64,000 bases of DNA. It comes from Bittarella massiliensis (ex Durand et al. 2017) (GTDB taxonomy: Bacteria; Bacillota; Clostridia; Oscillospirales; Ruminococcaceae). The notes under the pieces are model-generated. The model did no database searches, was not told where the DNA came from, and saw nothing but the letters and a program-made list of their open reading frames with translations. Of the stretch, positions 42,252 to 49,854 are shown one piece after another. The position numbers were made by a program, and so were the translations under genes. Location of the stretch: assembly GCF_001486165.1 (NCBI RefSeq), contig NZ_LN908975.1, positions 434,001 through 498,000 of the forward strand, written 5' to 3'. How positions within the stretch are numbered: the first letter of the stretch is position 1; the number at the start of each line of letters is the position of its first letter.

Positions 42252-42638
42252 TTATTGGAAGGGGTACTCCTCTTTCCAGAGGCCGTGGAGGTTGCAGTAC
42301 TCGTAGACCGCTTCGGCTTGGTCATCGGGGTCCAGCCAAAAGGTGGCCACCGGCCGCTGGTCAGGGGAGAGGGACTTGTACTGGCGGACGCCGTTTTTCG
42401 TCTCCAGCGCGATCCAGCGGATGGAGTGTTCGGGGGTCATGGGGTGTTCGGCGGAGCCGACGCAGACGTGAACGGCATTGCCGTCGACTTGGACGACGGG
42501 GAGGTGCTTTTCGACCGCGCCGTCGGTGGTTCCGGGGTGCAGCTCCCCCATGGGCTGGCCGCAGCAGACGGTGGGGACAGAGGTGGGCTCCACCATCTCG
42601 ACGATTTTTCCGCAGATGTCGCACTTGTAAAATTTCAT
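42252..42638 (-). CDS. Desulfoferrodoxin (superoxide reductase, class I)
   Basis: 128 residues. N-terminal desulforedoxin centre with Cys6, Cys9, Cys25 and Cys26 (CDIC...CC), then the neelaredoxin-type active site with His ligands in EKHLP, HVCVGSAEHPMTPEHS and the Cys/His pair of CNLHGLWK. Reduces superoxide to peroxide without making oxygen, an anaerobe's defence. ATG 42638 has AAAGGAG upstream. It borders the tail cassette on its left. Confidence 0.95.
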   Translation of the reverse strand: MKFYKCDICGKIVEMVEPTSVPTVCCGQPMGELHPGTTDGAVEKHLPVVQVDGNAVHVCVGSAEHPMTPEHSIRWIALETKNGVRQYKSLSPDQRPVATFWLDPDDQAEAVYEYCNLHGLWKEEYPFQ

Positions 42639-43141
42639 CAGTGAACTCCTTTCACGGGGAGGAGGGAGGGCAATGGGCGCTCCCGTCCTCTCTTATTGGT
42701 GGGTCTATGGCAATTATGTGCGGCCGGTTCGGGGAACATTCGTCAAGAGAGGGGAAAAGAGGAAGAGGGATCGCGGAGCAGGCACAGAGAGCGATGCTGC
42801 GTTTTTGATTCGCAACGAAATAGCCAAAAACTGTTTCAAAAGATAGTGCAAGATTCTTGTCTATTATATATTGAAAAACAAATGTTCTTGTACTATCATA
42901 GAGATACAGCCGATGTCGGGCAGAGACGAAACTGGCGAGAGGGCCAATGCTGGCTACGAAGTAGCGAAAACGATATAAGTATTGCTTAAATTGTTTCTTT
43001 TTAGGATTAAAAGCGAGAGGTGGCCAGGGTGGATCGCACGGAGAGGTTGGGAAAATCTATCGCGTCGGCGGGGCTGCGGAGTGACGCGCCCTTACAGCGA
43101 CAGAGAAAAATACCGGTTGGATCGGCAAAGGAGGAGAGAAA
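42639..43141. other. AT-rich gene-free stretch before the tail cassette
   Basis: About 500 bp. Its A+T content is clearly higher than its left neighbours from about 42800 on. It holds the promoter and operators at 42849-42899. A 97-codon reading frame at 42696-42989 has no ribosome site and no homology that I recognise. Confidence 0.55.
42849..42899 (+). promoter_or_regulatory. Tail-cassette promoter with S24-type operators
   Basis: TTGAAA (42871-42876), 17-bp spacer, TATCAT (42894-42899). A perfect CAAG-N3-CTTG site, CAAGATTCTTG, lies at 42849-42859, and the spacer holds TTCTTGTAC, whose complement GTACAAGAA also occurs in the first S24 operator at 4813-4821. Operator centres are about 31 bp apart. 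Confidence 0.68.
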
Positions 43142-43333
43142 ATGATTTACCCCTGTTACAACTGCAAGGAGGAGAGGCCCTGCGACCGAGAGCACTGCCT
43201 GGCATTTCAGTTGATGCGGCAGCACGGGGAGGAACTGTTGCAGGAGCGAAGGAGGGCCCAGGAGCGGGAGAGAGATGTCCGGCAGACGGAGATGGAGCGC
43301 ACGGAGATGATCCGGCGACGGTACAAGAGATAG
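43142..43333 (+). CDS. Small phage-type cysteine-containing protein
   Basis: 63 residues. N-terminal CYNCKEERPCDREHC could bind a metal; the rest is a highly charged Glu/Arg helix. ATG 43142 has a strong AAAGGAGGAGAG site. Small proteins of this kind often precede the late regulator in Firmicutes phages; no function known. Confidence 0.6.
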   Translation: MIYPCYNCKEERPCDREHCLAFQLMRQHGEELLQERRRAQERERDVRQTEMERTEMIRRRYKR

Positions 43334-43344
43334 AGGGTGTGGAG

Positions 43345-43782
43345 ATGGCGACAGAGGAAGAGCGGGTCAAGGCGTTTTTGCGCCAGTATCTGGAGTGCGA
43401 GCGGGAGATAGAGGTGCGCGCAGAGGAGCTGGCCAGGTGCCGGTGCCTGGCGGTCAAGACCACGGGGGCAATTGGCGGTGAGCGGGTACAGGGGAGCCGG
43501 AAAAACCGTCTCGAAGAGACTGTTGAGCGGATCGTGGAGTTGGAAGAGGCCCTTTTGGAGCAGATCGACCGACTGCGGGGGACCAAGGAAGCGGTGGATC
43601 GGGCCATTGCAGCGGTGGACAGCGGGGAGCAGCGGGCGGTTTTGCAGATGCGCTACCTGGCGGGGAAAAATTGGGAGGAGACCGGCGACGCGCTGGGGTA
43701 CAGCCTGCGCCACGCTGCCCGCCTGCACAATTTGGCGGTAAAAGAGTTGGCGGGGAGAGGTCGGTTTGTCAAAGCAGGGTGA
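43345..43782 (+). CDS. DUF1492/ArpU-like phage late transcription regulator
   Basis: 145 residues. N-terminal helical region, then the sigma-region-4-like sequence VDSGEQRAVLQMRYLAGKNWEETGDALGYS and RHAARLHNLAVKEL, typical of DUF1492/ArpU-type activators that switch on phage late operons. ATG 43345 lies 11 bases after the preceding stop. In phages the next genes are terminase and capsid; here the next gene is the tail tube protein, so the head module is missing at exactly this point. Confidence 0.78.
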   Translation: MATEEERVKAFLRQYLECEREIEVRAEELARCRCLAVKTTGAIGGERVQGSRKNRLEETVERIVELEEALLEQIDRLRGTKEAVDRAIAAVDSGEQRAVLQMRYLAGKNWEETGDALGYSLRHAARLHNLAVKELAGRGRFVKAG

Positions 43783-43854
43783 AGGGCGGTACCCTTGAGG
43801 GAGGATGTCCTTTTTTGTCCCTTCGCCGTGTGCTAAGATGATATTGGAGAAAAG

Positions 43855-43883
43855 AAGACGGACCCTCCGCTTCTTTTTTTCAG
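43855..43883 (+). terminator. Terminator-like hairpin in the tail leader
   Basis: GAAGACGGA and TCCGCTTC pair around CCC, followed by TTTTTTT, between the late regulator and the tail tube gene. It could end the regulator transcript or act as an antitermination point. Confidence 0.7.
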
Positions 43884-43952
43884 GAGGGCAGGCAACATTT
43901 GGTGTTGTCTATAAGAAACAAATTTTATTGAAATGAAAAGGAGAATGCAACA

Positions 43953-44546
43953 ATGGCAGTATCTGAAATCAAAAGAGGAACCGAGATGGCGATGATCGAT
44001 TGCTGTATGATCGTCGTGACCCCCGAGGGCGAGGAGAAGGGTTTGGCCGTCACCTCCAATACCAAGTTGGGGGTGGAACCGCTGGTCGAGGTGACCGAGG
44101 CGGTGAAGCTGATCATCAAGGGTGTGCTCAAAGCGCAGAAGCCCGAGGTGAAAACCATTACTGGCCACACCCTCACCCTGACCGACAATATGACCATTTT
44201 GGAGTTTATCGAAGTGATGCAGGGCGGCACCCTCACCCGCAACGAGGCGGGGGAGATCACCGGTTACACCCCCCCTGTTGTGGGAGAGGCCTACAAGCCC
44301 AAAAAGTTCGTGCTGGAGGCATACTCCTCGCAGATCGACCAGGGCGGCAATGTGATCAAGTACGAGAAGGTCCGTTACCCCGGCTGCACCGGCCAGCCCG
44401 TCGGCATCAACTCGGAGGATGGGGTTTTCCGCCTGCACGAGTATGTCATCAACTCGGCCCCCGGCAAGGGCGAGGCGCCGTATGAGCTCTCCTACGTGGA
44501 CGAGCTGCCCGATGTCGACGCCGTCACTCCGGCCCCCGGCAAATAG
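43953..44546 (+). CDS. Phage major tail tube protein
   Basis: 197 residues. Beta-rich tail-tube-type sequence (AMIDCCMIVVTPEGEEKGLAVTSNTK, VKTITGHTLTLTDNMTILEFIE, KKFVLEAYSSQID) placed just before two chaperone-type genes and the tape measure, the fixed position of the siphophage tube protein. ATG 43953 follows AAAAGGAGAATGCAAC. It would polymerise into the tail tube. Confidence 0.75.
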   Translation: MAVSEIKRGTEMAMIDCCMIVVTPEGEEKGLAVTSNTKLGVEPLVEVTEAVKLIIKGVLKAQKPEVKTITGHTLTLTDNMTILEFIEVMQGGTLTRNEAGEITGYTPPVVGEAYKPKKFVLEAYSSQIDQGGNVIKYEKVRYPGCTGQPVGINSEDGVFRLHEYVINSAPGKGEAPYELSYVDELPDVDAVTPAPGK

Positions 44547-44557
44547 GAGAGAGAAGG

Positions 44558-45001
44558 ATGGCTGTTACAACCATTGAAGAGCTGCGCAAGTACGCCGACG
44601 GCAGCGAGGTGGAACTGCCCGGTTTTACCCCTGAGCAGCCGTTTGTCGTTCGACTGCGCAGGCCTTCCCTTGTCGAGTTGATTGTGGAAGGGGAAATCCC
44701 CAACCCACTGCTCGGTTCAGCGGCCAAACTATTTCAGGACGGGGTGAGCCAATCCCTGGGATACGACGGCGAGCAGTTCCGGCAGACGGCAGAGGTGCTG
44801 ATGCAGGTGGCAAAGGCATGTCTAGTCGCCCCCACCTTTGAAGAGATCAAGGCCGCCGGTCTGAGTTTGACAGACCTGCAACTATACAGTATTTACGGCT
44901 TTATGCAAACGGGGGTCAACGCCCTTGCCAACTTTCGTACAGGGCAGAGGGGCAAATCCGGTGATCCGAATGGCAGAGCTGTATCAAAAGCGGCCGAGTG
45001 A
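44558..45001 (+). CDS. Tail assembly chaperone (gpG-like)
   Basis: 147 residues, acidic and helical (EELRKYADGSEVELPGF, RRPSLVELIVEGEIPNPLLG). Proteins of this kind between tube and tape measure coat the tape measure during assembly. ATG 44558 follows GAGAGAAGG. Its end overlaps the next reading frame by about 30 bases, as in gpG/gpGT pairs, but the frame relation would need +1 slippage and the second frame has its own ATG. Confidence 0.7.
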   Translation: MAVTTIEELRKYADGSEVELPGFTPEQPFVVRLRRPSLVELIVEGEIPNPLLGSAAKLFQDGVSQSLGYDGEQFRQTAEVLMQVAKACLVAPTFEEIKAAGLSLTDLQLYSIYGFMQTGVNALANFRTGQRGKSGDPNGRAVSKAAE

Positions 45002-45155
45002 GATTTTGGGGCTCGCTGACGAATACACTGCCTACTGTTTTGATGAAGCCTGCGCGTATATTGCGCTTATGGAAAAGAGCGGGGAGGCACCCCGATACCG
45101 CGAACAGGCAGTGGGATTTTCACAATTTTATCAGAGATTGGGGGTGAATAGATGA
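44970..45155 (+). CDS. Second tail assembly chaperone (gpGT-like)
   Basis: 61 residues (YQKRPSEILGLADEYTAYCFDEACAYIALME), the typical short second chaperone frame seen in Firmicutes siphophages. Start taken at ATG 44970 behind GGTGATCC; overlaps the previous gene and is coupled by ATGA to the tape measure gene. Confidence 0.68.
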   Translation: MAELYQKRPSEILGLADEYTAYCFDEACAYIALMEKSGEAPRYREQAVGFSQFYQRLGVNR

Positions 45156-47128
45156 GTGAAGAGCTCAAGGAGCTAGAAAATTTGGAGTATCAGATCCGTC
45201 GTGTTCGAGATGAGATGGAGCGGCTGGCAACGAGTACTTCAAACATGGGAAGCGAGTTGGGCGTTTTGAGTGGCCCTCTAAGTGAGGCAGCTCAGAGTTA
45301 TGGCCTTTTGGCAGCACCTATTTCTCTAGTGGAGAATGCTCTAGATCATCTAAAAATAAAAAATGAAACAGCGGTAGAGAGCATTCAGCAAATGTTAGAG
45401 GGTTTTCTAAACGCCACTGAAGGGACTCGGGGATTTGCAAATGCGGCTGGCAACGTAGGCGAGGCTGCGGCTAACGCAGGTGAGTCTTTATTCAACGCTG
45501 GCGAAAAGGGTTTGGGATTGGGACAGACACTTTTGGAGATGGTCTCTCCGTCTGCTTTGGCTACGACGGCTATTGGCCTTTTAGGCGCGGGAATAGGTGC
45601 TTACGTAAAAAATATTGAGGAGGCGCGGGCAAAAACCGGGGAATTGATTGCCAGTGGATTCAACGGATTTCAAGAAGGAGTCCAAACGGCACAGGGTTAC
45701 TTGACTAGTTTTGACGACAGCTTGTTTGTTTCTGCTGAAAAACAGACAGAGATCGTACAGGGCATTCAAGAGGTTCAGGCAAATATTCGAGACCTGATTC
45801 AAGAGGCCATGGCGGCAAATGGAGAGTATACTACAGAACAGTCCAATAACCTTGATGAGTATTTTGCCAAGCTAGAAGAGCTCAATAGTCAGCAGGTTGC
45901 AGCTGAACAGATGAAGAGCGAGGCAATTGCACAGCAGGCTGTAATGATGGCGGAAACCCACGACATGTCCCTTGAGGAATATCAGGTCAATGCGGAGCAG
46001 TGGGTCGCCACCGCCCAGGAGCAGGCGGACAAGCAGAAAGCACTTATAGAAGAACAGACTACTCAGGAGCTGGTACTTCTCAACCAGAGACATGGCGAAA
46101 AAGCCAATATGGAGAATGCTGATTACGCCAGAGAATACAATGCGCTTATGGACAAAAAAAAGAAATCTATTGAAGCAGCCAACGCTGAGGTAGGAGAAGT
46201 AACGGCGGCCTTTGCCAGCGGGTATGCAGAGCAAGCAGGTCTGCAGGATATTTTTACCAAGCAGGTGGGGGCGAATCATCAATCCATGGAAGATGAGAAC
46301 AAGCGATACACAGAAACAATTGAAGCGCTTAATGAGCAGCAATGGACAAGCGAAGAGGAAAAAAACTTGGCTATTGGTAGGGAGACTTCAGAGCACCAGA
46401 ATCGAATGAGCAGCATTTGGAAAAGTTTGACAAAGGACATGTCCCAAAACGAAGTTGAGCAACTGGGTGTTTTTATGGGGATGGCGGCCAATAGTGAGAT
46501 GTATGGTGGAAAGCTCGACGAAAACGCGCAGAAGACGGCAGAAGCCATTGTCTCTAGCTATGATTCGATGCCCAAAGAGACGAGAGAAGCTATGGAAAAA
46601 GCAATGAAACCGATGGTGGAGGAGATGGAAAAGTCAGAACCAAGCCTTTTTAGCAAGGCAATCAACATTGGCAAAGGAATCCTCAGTCGGTTACGCAAGG
46701 CTTTTGACGAGCATTCTCCCTCCAGAGAGACCCGCAAGATATTCCGCTTTGTGATGGAGGGTGGGCTGTTGGGGATGGAAGACGAAGAAAAGGGCCTCTA
46801 CCAGCAGAGCGACGACATTGCCAAGGGAGTAATAGGGCGGCTGGAAAAGGGCCTCCAGAATTCGCGATTGACCTTGCCAGATTTGCCAGGGCAGGATATC
46901 GTTCAACAGGTGAATGGAGTTTTTGAGGAGACGGTGCAGCTAGCGGGTCAAAACAGTGATGAACTGGCGGAAAAACTGGCCAGAGCATTGCGAGAGAGCC
47001 CAATTCAAGTACGGTCTACTGTGGATGCGATGATTGAAACGACCAATATGGTGGAGTTGGACGGGGAACGAGTAGGGCGGTCAATTGCACCAACGATTTC
47101 ACGGGTATTGGCACGAAATTTGAGTTAA
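45152..47128 (+). CDS. Phage tail tape measure protein
   Basis: 658 residues, short for the family. N-terminal coiled coil (LENLEYQIRRVRDEMERLA), a hydrophobic membrane-like stretch around 135-155 (SALATTAIGLLGAGIGAY), long Glu/Gln-rich coiled coils to about 500 and the characteristic C-terminal FDEHSPSRETRKIFRFVMEGGLLGM. At about 0.15 nm per residue it would set a tail of roughly 100 nm. The gene is visibly richer in A+T than its chromosomal neighbours. Start ATG overlaps the preceding stop. Confidence 0.88.
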   Translation: MSEELKELENLEYQIRRVRDEMERLATSTSNMGSELGVLSGPLSEAAQSYGLLAAPISLVENALDHLKIKNETAVESIQQMLEGFLNATEGTRGFANAAGNVGEAAANAGESLFNAGEKGLGLGQTLLEMVSPSALATTAIGLLGAGIGAYVKNIEEARAKTGELIASGFNGFQEGVQTAQGYLTSFDDSLFVSAEKQTEIVQGIQEVQANIRDLIQEAMAANGEYTTEQSNNLDEYFAKLEELNSQQVAAEQMKSEAIAQQAVMMAETHDMSLEEYQVNAEQWVATAQEQADKQKALIEEQTTQELVLLNQRHGEKANMENADYAREYNALMDKKKKSIEAANAEVGEVTAAFASGYAEQAGLQDIFTKQVGANHQSMEDENKRYTETIEALNEQQWTSEEEKNLAIGRETSEHQNRMSSIWKSLTKDMSQNEVEQLGVFMGMAANSEMYGGKLDENAQKTAEAIVSSYDSMPKETREAMEKAMKPMVEEMEKSEPSLFSKAINIGKGILSRLRKAFDEHSPSRETRKIFRFVMEGGLLGMEDEEKGLYQQSDDIAKGVIGRLEKGLQNSRLTLPDLPGQDIVQQVNGVFEETVQLAGQNSDELAEKLARALRESPIQVRSTVDAMIETTNMVELDGERVGRSIAPTISRVLARNLS

Positions 47129-47158
47129 TTGACAAAACCTTCCAAAGCAGAGTATACT
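47129..47158 (+). promoter_or_regulatory. Promoter of the first lipoprotein insertion
   Basis: TTGACA (47129-47134) directly after the tape-measure stop, 18-bp spacer, TATACT (47153-47158). Confidence 0.82.
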
Positions 47159-47191
47159 GAAAATAAGAAATCTGCGAAGGAGGGTAGATCA

Positions 47192-48070
47192 ATGAAGAAG
47201 GGACTGTGCTTTCTGCTGGTTTTGTGCTGCTGCTTAGTGGGATTGATAGGATGTATTCCCTATGAGGATGAACTCGATGTGGAAAAGGATCCACAGTCAC
47301 AACCGGAAGAGGCGAAGAACTTTGTAGAGGGGCTATGGGAGGAGTACGGGGAAAAGGCAGAGACGTATGAGCTGGCGTACAATATAGAGCGCGGTGTATA
47401 CTATGATTCTGACTTGGGAACAGACGTTTTTGAGGTAAGAACACCGGACGGAGTTAAAAACATCGCCAGTGTCTATCCCGATGTAGACACGAAGAAGAAC
47501 TACACAGGGGAGTACGACCTGTATTTTGACCCCCGGAAACAAGCGAGTGGCCTGCGAGACCTCTTGACGGCGACGTTTCTGATTTGGGACGAGAACCTAG
47601 ACGAAGCGGGAGCGCGGGAGAAAGTCAAGGAGCTGATCGACAGCTACAGCGAAGACGAGTACAGTAAAATAGTGGAGTGCGGGGAGATGCGGGTGGTGAT
47701 TTGCCCCGATGGCAGCACGTCCCATGTGTGGATCTACAAGGCGAGCCGGTACGGATTCCCAGAAGTAAACAAGGAGGAGTACGAGCCGATCACGCCGGAA
47801 TTGTACGACATAGAACTGAATGCAGGAACCAAAGTGGTAGCAGAAGGAGAGGTTTCCTGGATTCGTTTACCGCCAGCAAGGGTGATTGGATCCCTGACCA
47901 ATATGCGTATTGTAGACGATACGGGGAAGGAATACCATATTGAGTACGCGTATAGGTTCCACGGCTTCATTGAGTTTGAGGTGGGACAGCGGGTCCGAGT
48001 TTATGGAGATACGGGGAAGGCACTGTATGGAAAGCGAGTTTTTGCAGACCGGATTGAAGTAATAGAGTAG
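47192..48070 (+). CDS. Lipoprotein inserted in the tail operon (moron-like)
   Basis: 292 residues. Lipoprotein signal peptide (KKGLCFLLVLCCCLVGLIGC, lipobox LIGC) then an acidic, mixed alpha/beta domain with no recognised family; the C-terminal 80 residues resemble an OB-like strand pattern (GTKVVAEGEVSWI, MRIVDDTGKEYHIEY, GQRVRVYGDTG). ATG 47192 follows GGAGGG. It has its own promoter and terminator, the definition of a moron. Surface lipoproteins at this place in phages can block DNA entry of related phages; here an immunity or exclusion role is inference. Confidence 0.8.
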   Translation: MKKGLCFLLVLCCCLVGLIGCIPYEDELDVEKDPQSQPEEAKNFVEGLWEEYGEKAETYELAYNIERGVYYDSDLGTDVFEVRTPDGVKNIASVYPDVDTKKNYTGEYDLYFDPRKQASGLRDLLTATFLIWDENLDEAGAREKVKELIDSYSEDEYSKIVECGEMRVVICPDGSTSHVWIYKASRYGFPEVNKEEYEPITPELYDIELNAGTKVVAEGEVSWIRLPPARVIGSLTNMRIVDDTGKEYHIEYAYRFHGFIEFEVGQRVRVYGDTGKALYGKRVFADRIEVIE

Positions 48071-48093
48071 AGTGCTCGGATGGTTTGCACTGA

Positions 48094-48134
48094 AAAGAGA
48101 AGTTCAGCTCGTAGGGGCTGAACTTCTCTTTTTG
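48094..48134 (+). terminator. Terminator of the first lipoprotein gene
   Basis: AGAGAAGTTCAGC and GCTGAACTTCTCT pair, followed by TTTT. Confidence 0.88.
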
Positions 48135-48208
48135 CAGTTGAGAGGTGTGAGCAAAACACTTTTCAGAGCAGTAGGTCAAAGAAGAGTTGTCACAAACAAT
48201 AATTCTAT

Positions 48209-48237
48209 TTGATTGGATGTGAAAATTATTGTAAAAT
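48209..48237 (+). promoter_or_regulatory. Promoter of the second lipoprotein gene
   Basis: TTGATT (48209-48214), 17-bp spacer, TAAAAT (48232-48237), in AT-rich sequence. Confidence 0.68.
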
Positions 48238-48258
48238 GACATAAGAGGAGGGGGGAGC

Positions 48259-48864
48259 ATGAAAAGGTTTTTGAAGAATGCGCTGGTGCTGCTGATGGCG
48301 GTCACCCTTTTGACCGGTTGCGGGAGAACAAAACTGATGGAAGCACAGGCTGATGAGGGGTTGGGTCTGGGAAAAGATGAGTTTATTGCGCTTTACAACA
48401 AACTCATTGTAAAAGAGCTTGCCGGCAATGCGGAAAAAATTGGGGAGCAGACTTCACCCACGATAACAGAGCACTCCAGCTATATTGACATCTATGGGAT
48501 TTCTCATCCCTACCGGGAGGTCACCTCTCGGTTTAAACTTGAAAACGAATTGCTCATCAGTATAGAAGAGCGAGAAAATGCAAAAACGATTACAAAATTT
48601 CACCTTTATGGGACTGCAACGGTCGGCATGCCGTACATACGCGCTTTTTTGAACTGTTTGAAATTGAGCCAAGAGGACCGGGAACAGGTGGAGCAAAGTA
48701 TACAGTCTCTCGTAGATGATGGGGGAAGTTATTCTGAAGACCGAGGGGGATTCCATTTTTATTTTAGTATTGATGGAAAGCTGAAGGGAAACAACAAAAG
48801 AACACTTAATTTTGATTTCTCAATAGCTGATGCAGCAACGAGTGGCAGGGACATCGACCAATAG
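48259..48864 (+). CDS. Second lipoprotein inserted in the tail operon (moron-like)
   Basis: 201 residues. Lipoprotein signal (KRFLKNALVLLMAVTLLTGC), then a soluble domain of no recognised family with a repeated strand-helix layout (DEFIALYNKLIVKELAGNAE, DIYGISHPYREVTSRFKL). ATG 48259 follows AGAGGAGGGGGG. AT-rich, with its own promoter and terminator. It shares the lipoprotein character of its neighbour but no obvious sequence similarity. Confidence 0.76.
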   Translation: MKRFLKNALVLLMAVTLLTGCGRTKLMEAQADEGLGLGKDEFIALYNKLIVKELAGNAEKIGEQTSPTITEHSSYIDIYGISHPYREVTSRFKLENELLISIEERENAKTITKFHLYGTATVGMPYIRAFLNCLKLSQEDREQVEQSIQSLVDDGGSYSEDRGGFHFYFSIDGKLKGNNKRTLNFDFSIADAATSGRDIDQ

Positions 48865-48970
48865 GAGCAGGTAGCAGAGAAATTTGGAATCCTGGTTTTC
48901 AGCGATGGCGGGGGAATGTCTCTGTCTCATGGCGAAGCCATTTACACGGTTGGGGCAAATATACATTTTG

Positions 48971-49000
48971 AGGGAGCGCACCGAAGGGGCGCTCCTTTTT
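48971..49000 (+). terminator. Terminator of the second lipoprotein gene
   Basis: GGAGCGC and GCGCTCC pair, followed by TTTTT. A second inverted repeat, CCATTTGA/TCAAATGG, lies at about 49009-49036 before the next start. Confidence 0.82.
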
Positions 49001-49064
49001 CGTGCCACCATTTGAAAGGCGAACTCTCAAATGGCGGCTTTTATTTTGGGAGGGAGGAATATTG

Positions 49065-49775
49065 ATGGAAAAAACAGCAGGCGGCCGGGTGGGGGAAATC
49101 TGCAGGATCGACGGCAAAGATGCGTTTGCGACATTTGGCGCCGACTTGGCGGAATGCGCCCTCTCGCTGGGAAAGGCCAGCGAGGCGCACCAGAGGATAA
49201 GCGGTTCGGCGGACTTTATTCACTACGGGGCGGACAGCGATCTGCGACAGATGAAACTGCGCTTTGTGGTGGGGGGAGAGAGCGACGATGAGGCAGAGCA
49301 GCGGATGTCAAACCTGATGAAGGCCTGTCGGAGGTGCGAGGTGACCCGGGAGAGCAGCGATATGGCGTTTGACGGGTTTCTCACCGACTGCAGTCGGGAG
49401 GAGACGGGGATCGAGCACTATTTCTACCTGGAAATCGCCCTGGCCGGCACCCTGCGGGGGGCTGAGCAGGTGGTGTACCTGTCCGACAGCGGCAGCTATG
49501 AAAACGGGGGGAACGTGGCTTCGGGCTGTGTGGTGTCTATTTTGCCGGCAGAGGATTTGGCGGAGTTGACGGTGGCGGGGATCACCTTGCGCAATTTGAA
49601 GGCCGGCGAGCGGTTTGTAATTGACGGGGTGAAAAAGGAGATCACCTGCGAGGGAAAAAATCGGTTTTTGGACACCAACCTCACCGCCTTCCCAGCGGCG
49701 TTGCCGGGGGAAAACCGGGTGGAGCTGTCGACCCCTGTGCCGGTGGAGATCGCCTTTCGGCCCACCTATTTGTAG
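49065..49775 (+). CDS. Distal tail (Dit-like) protein
   Basis: 236 residues. Position after the tape measure and before the tail-associated protein, plus the sequence KLRFVVGGESDDEAEQRMSNLMKAC and an all-beta second half (FVIDGVKKEITCEGKN), fit the siphophage distal tail protein that caps the tube and holds fibres. ATG 49065 has GGGAGGGAGGAATATTG upstream; an earlier start would run through the terminator hairpin. Confidence 0.72.
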   Translation: MEKTAGGRVGEICRIDGKDAFATFGADLAECALSLGKASEAHQRISGSADFIHYGADSDLRQMKLRFVVGGESDDEAEQRMSNLMKACRRCEVTRESSDMAFDGFLTDCSREETGIEHYFYLEIALAGTLRGAEQVVYLSDSGSYENGGNVASGCVVSILPAEDLAELTVAGITLRNLKAGERFVIDGVKKEITCEGKNRFLDTNLTAFPAALPGENRVELSTPVPVEIAFRPTYL

Positions 49776-49854
49776 AGAAAAGGGAAAAATGACAGCGGTC
49801 GAGAGAGGGCGGTGGAGGCCGTCCCCTCCGCCGTGTGGATGAGGAGGGGAAGCA

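Noticed and set aside
42696-42989. 97-codon frame before the tail cassette
   Set aside because: No ribosome site or recognisable domain, and it covers the promoter and operators.
44970-45001. Programmed frameshift joining the two tail chaperones
   Set aside because: The overlap needs +1 (or -2) slippage, no convincing slippery site is seen, and the second frame has its own ATG; kept as two genes.
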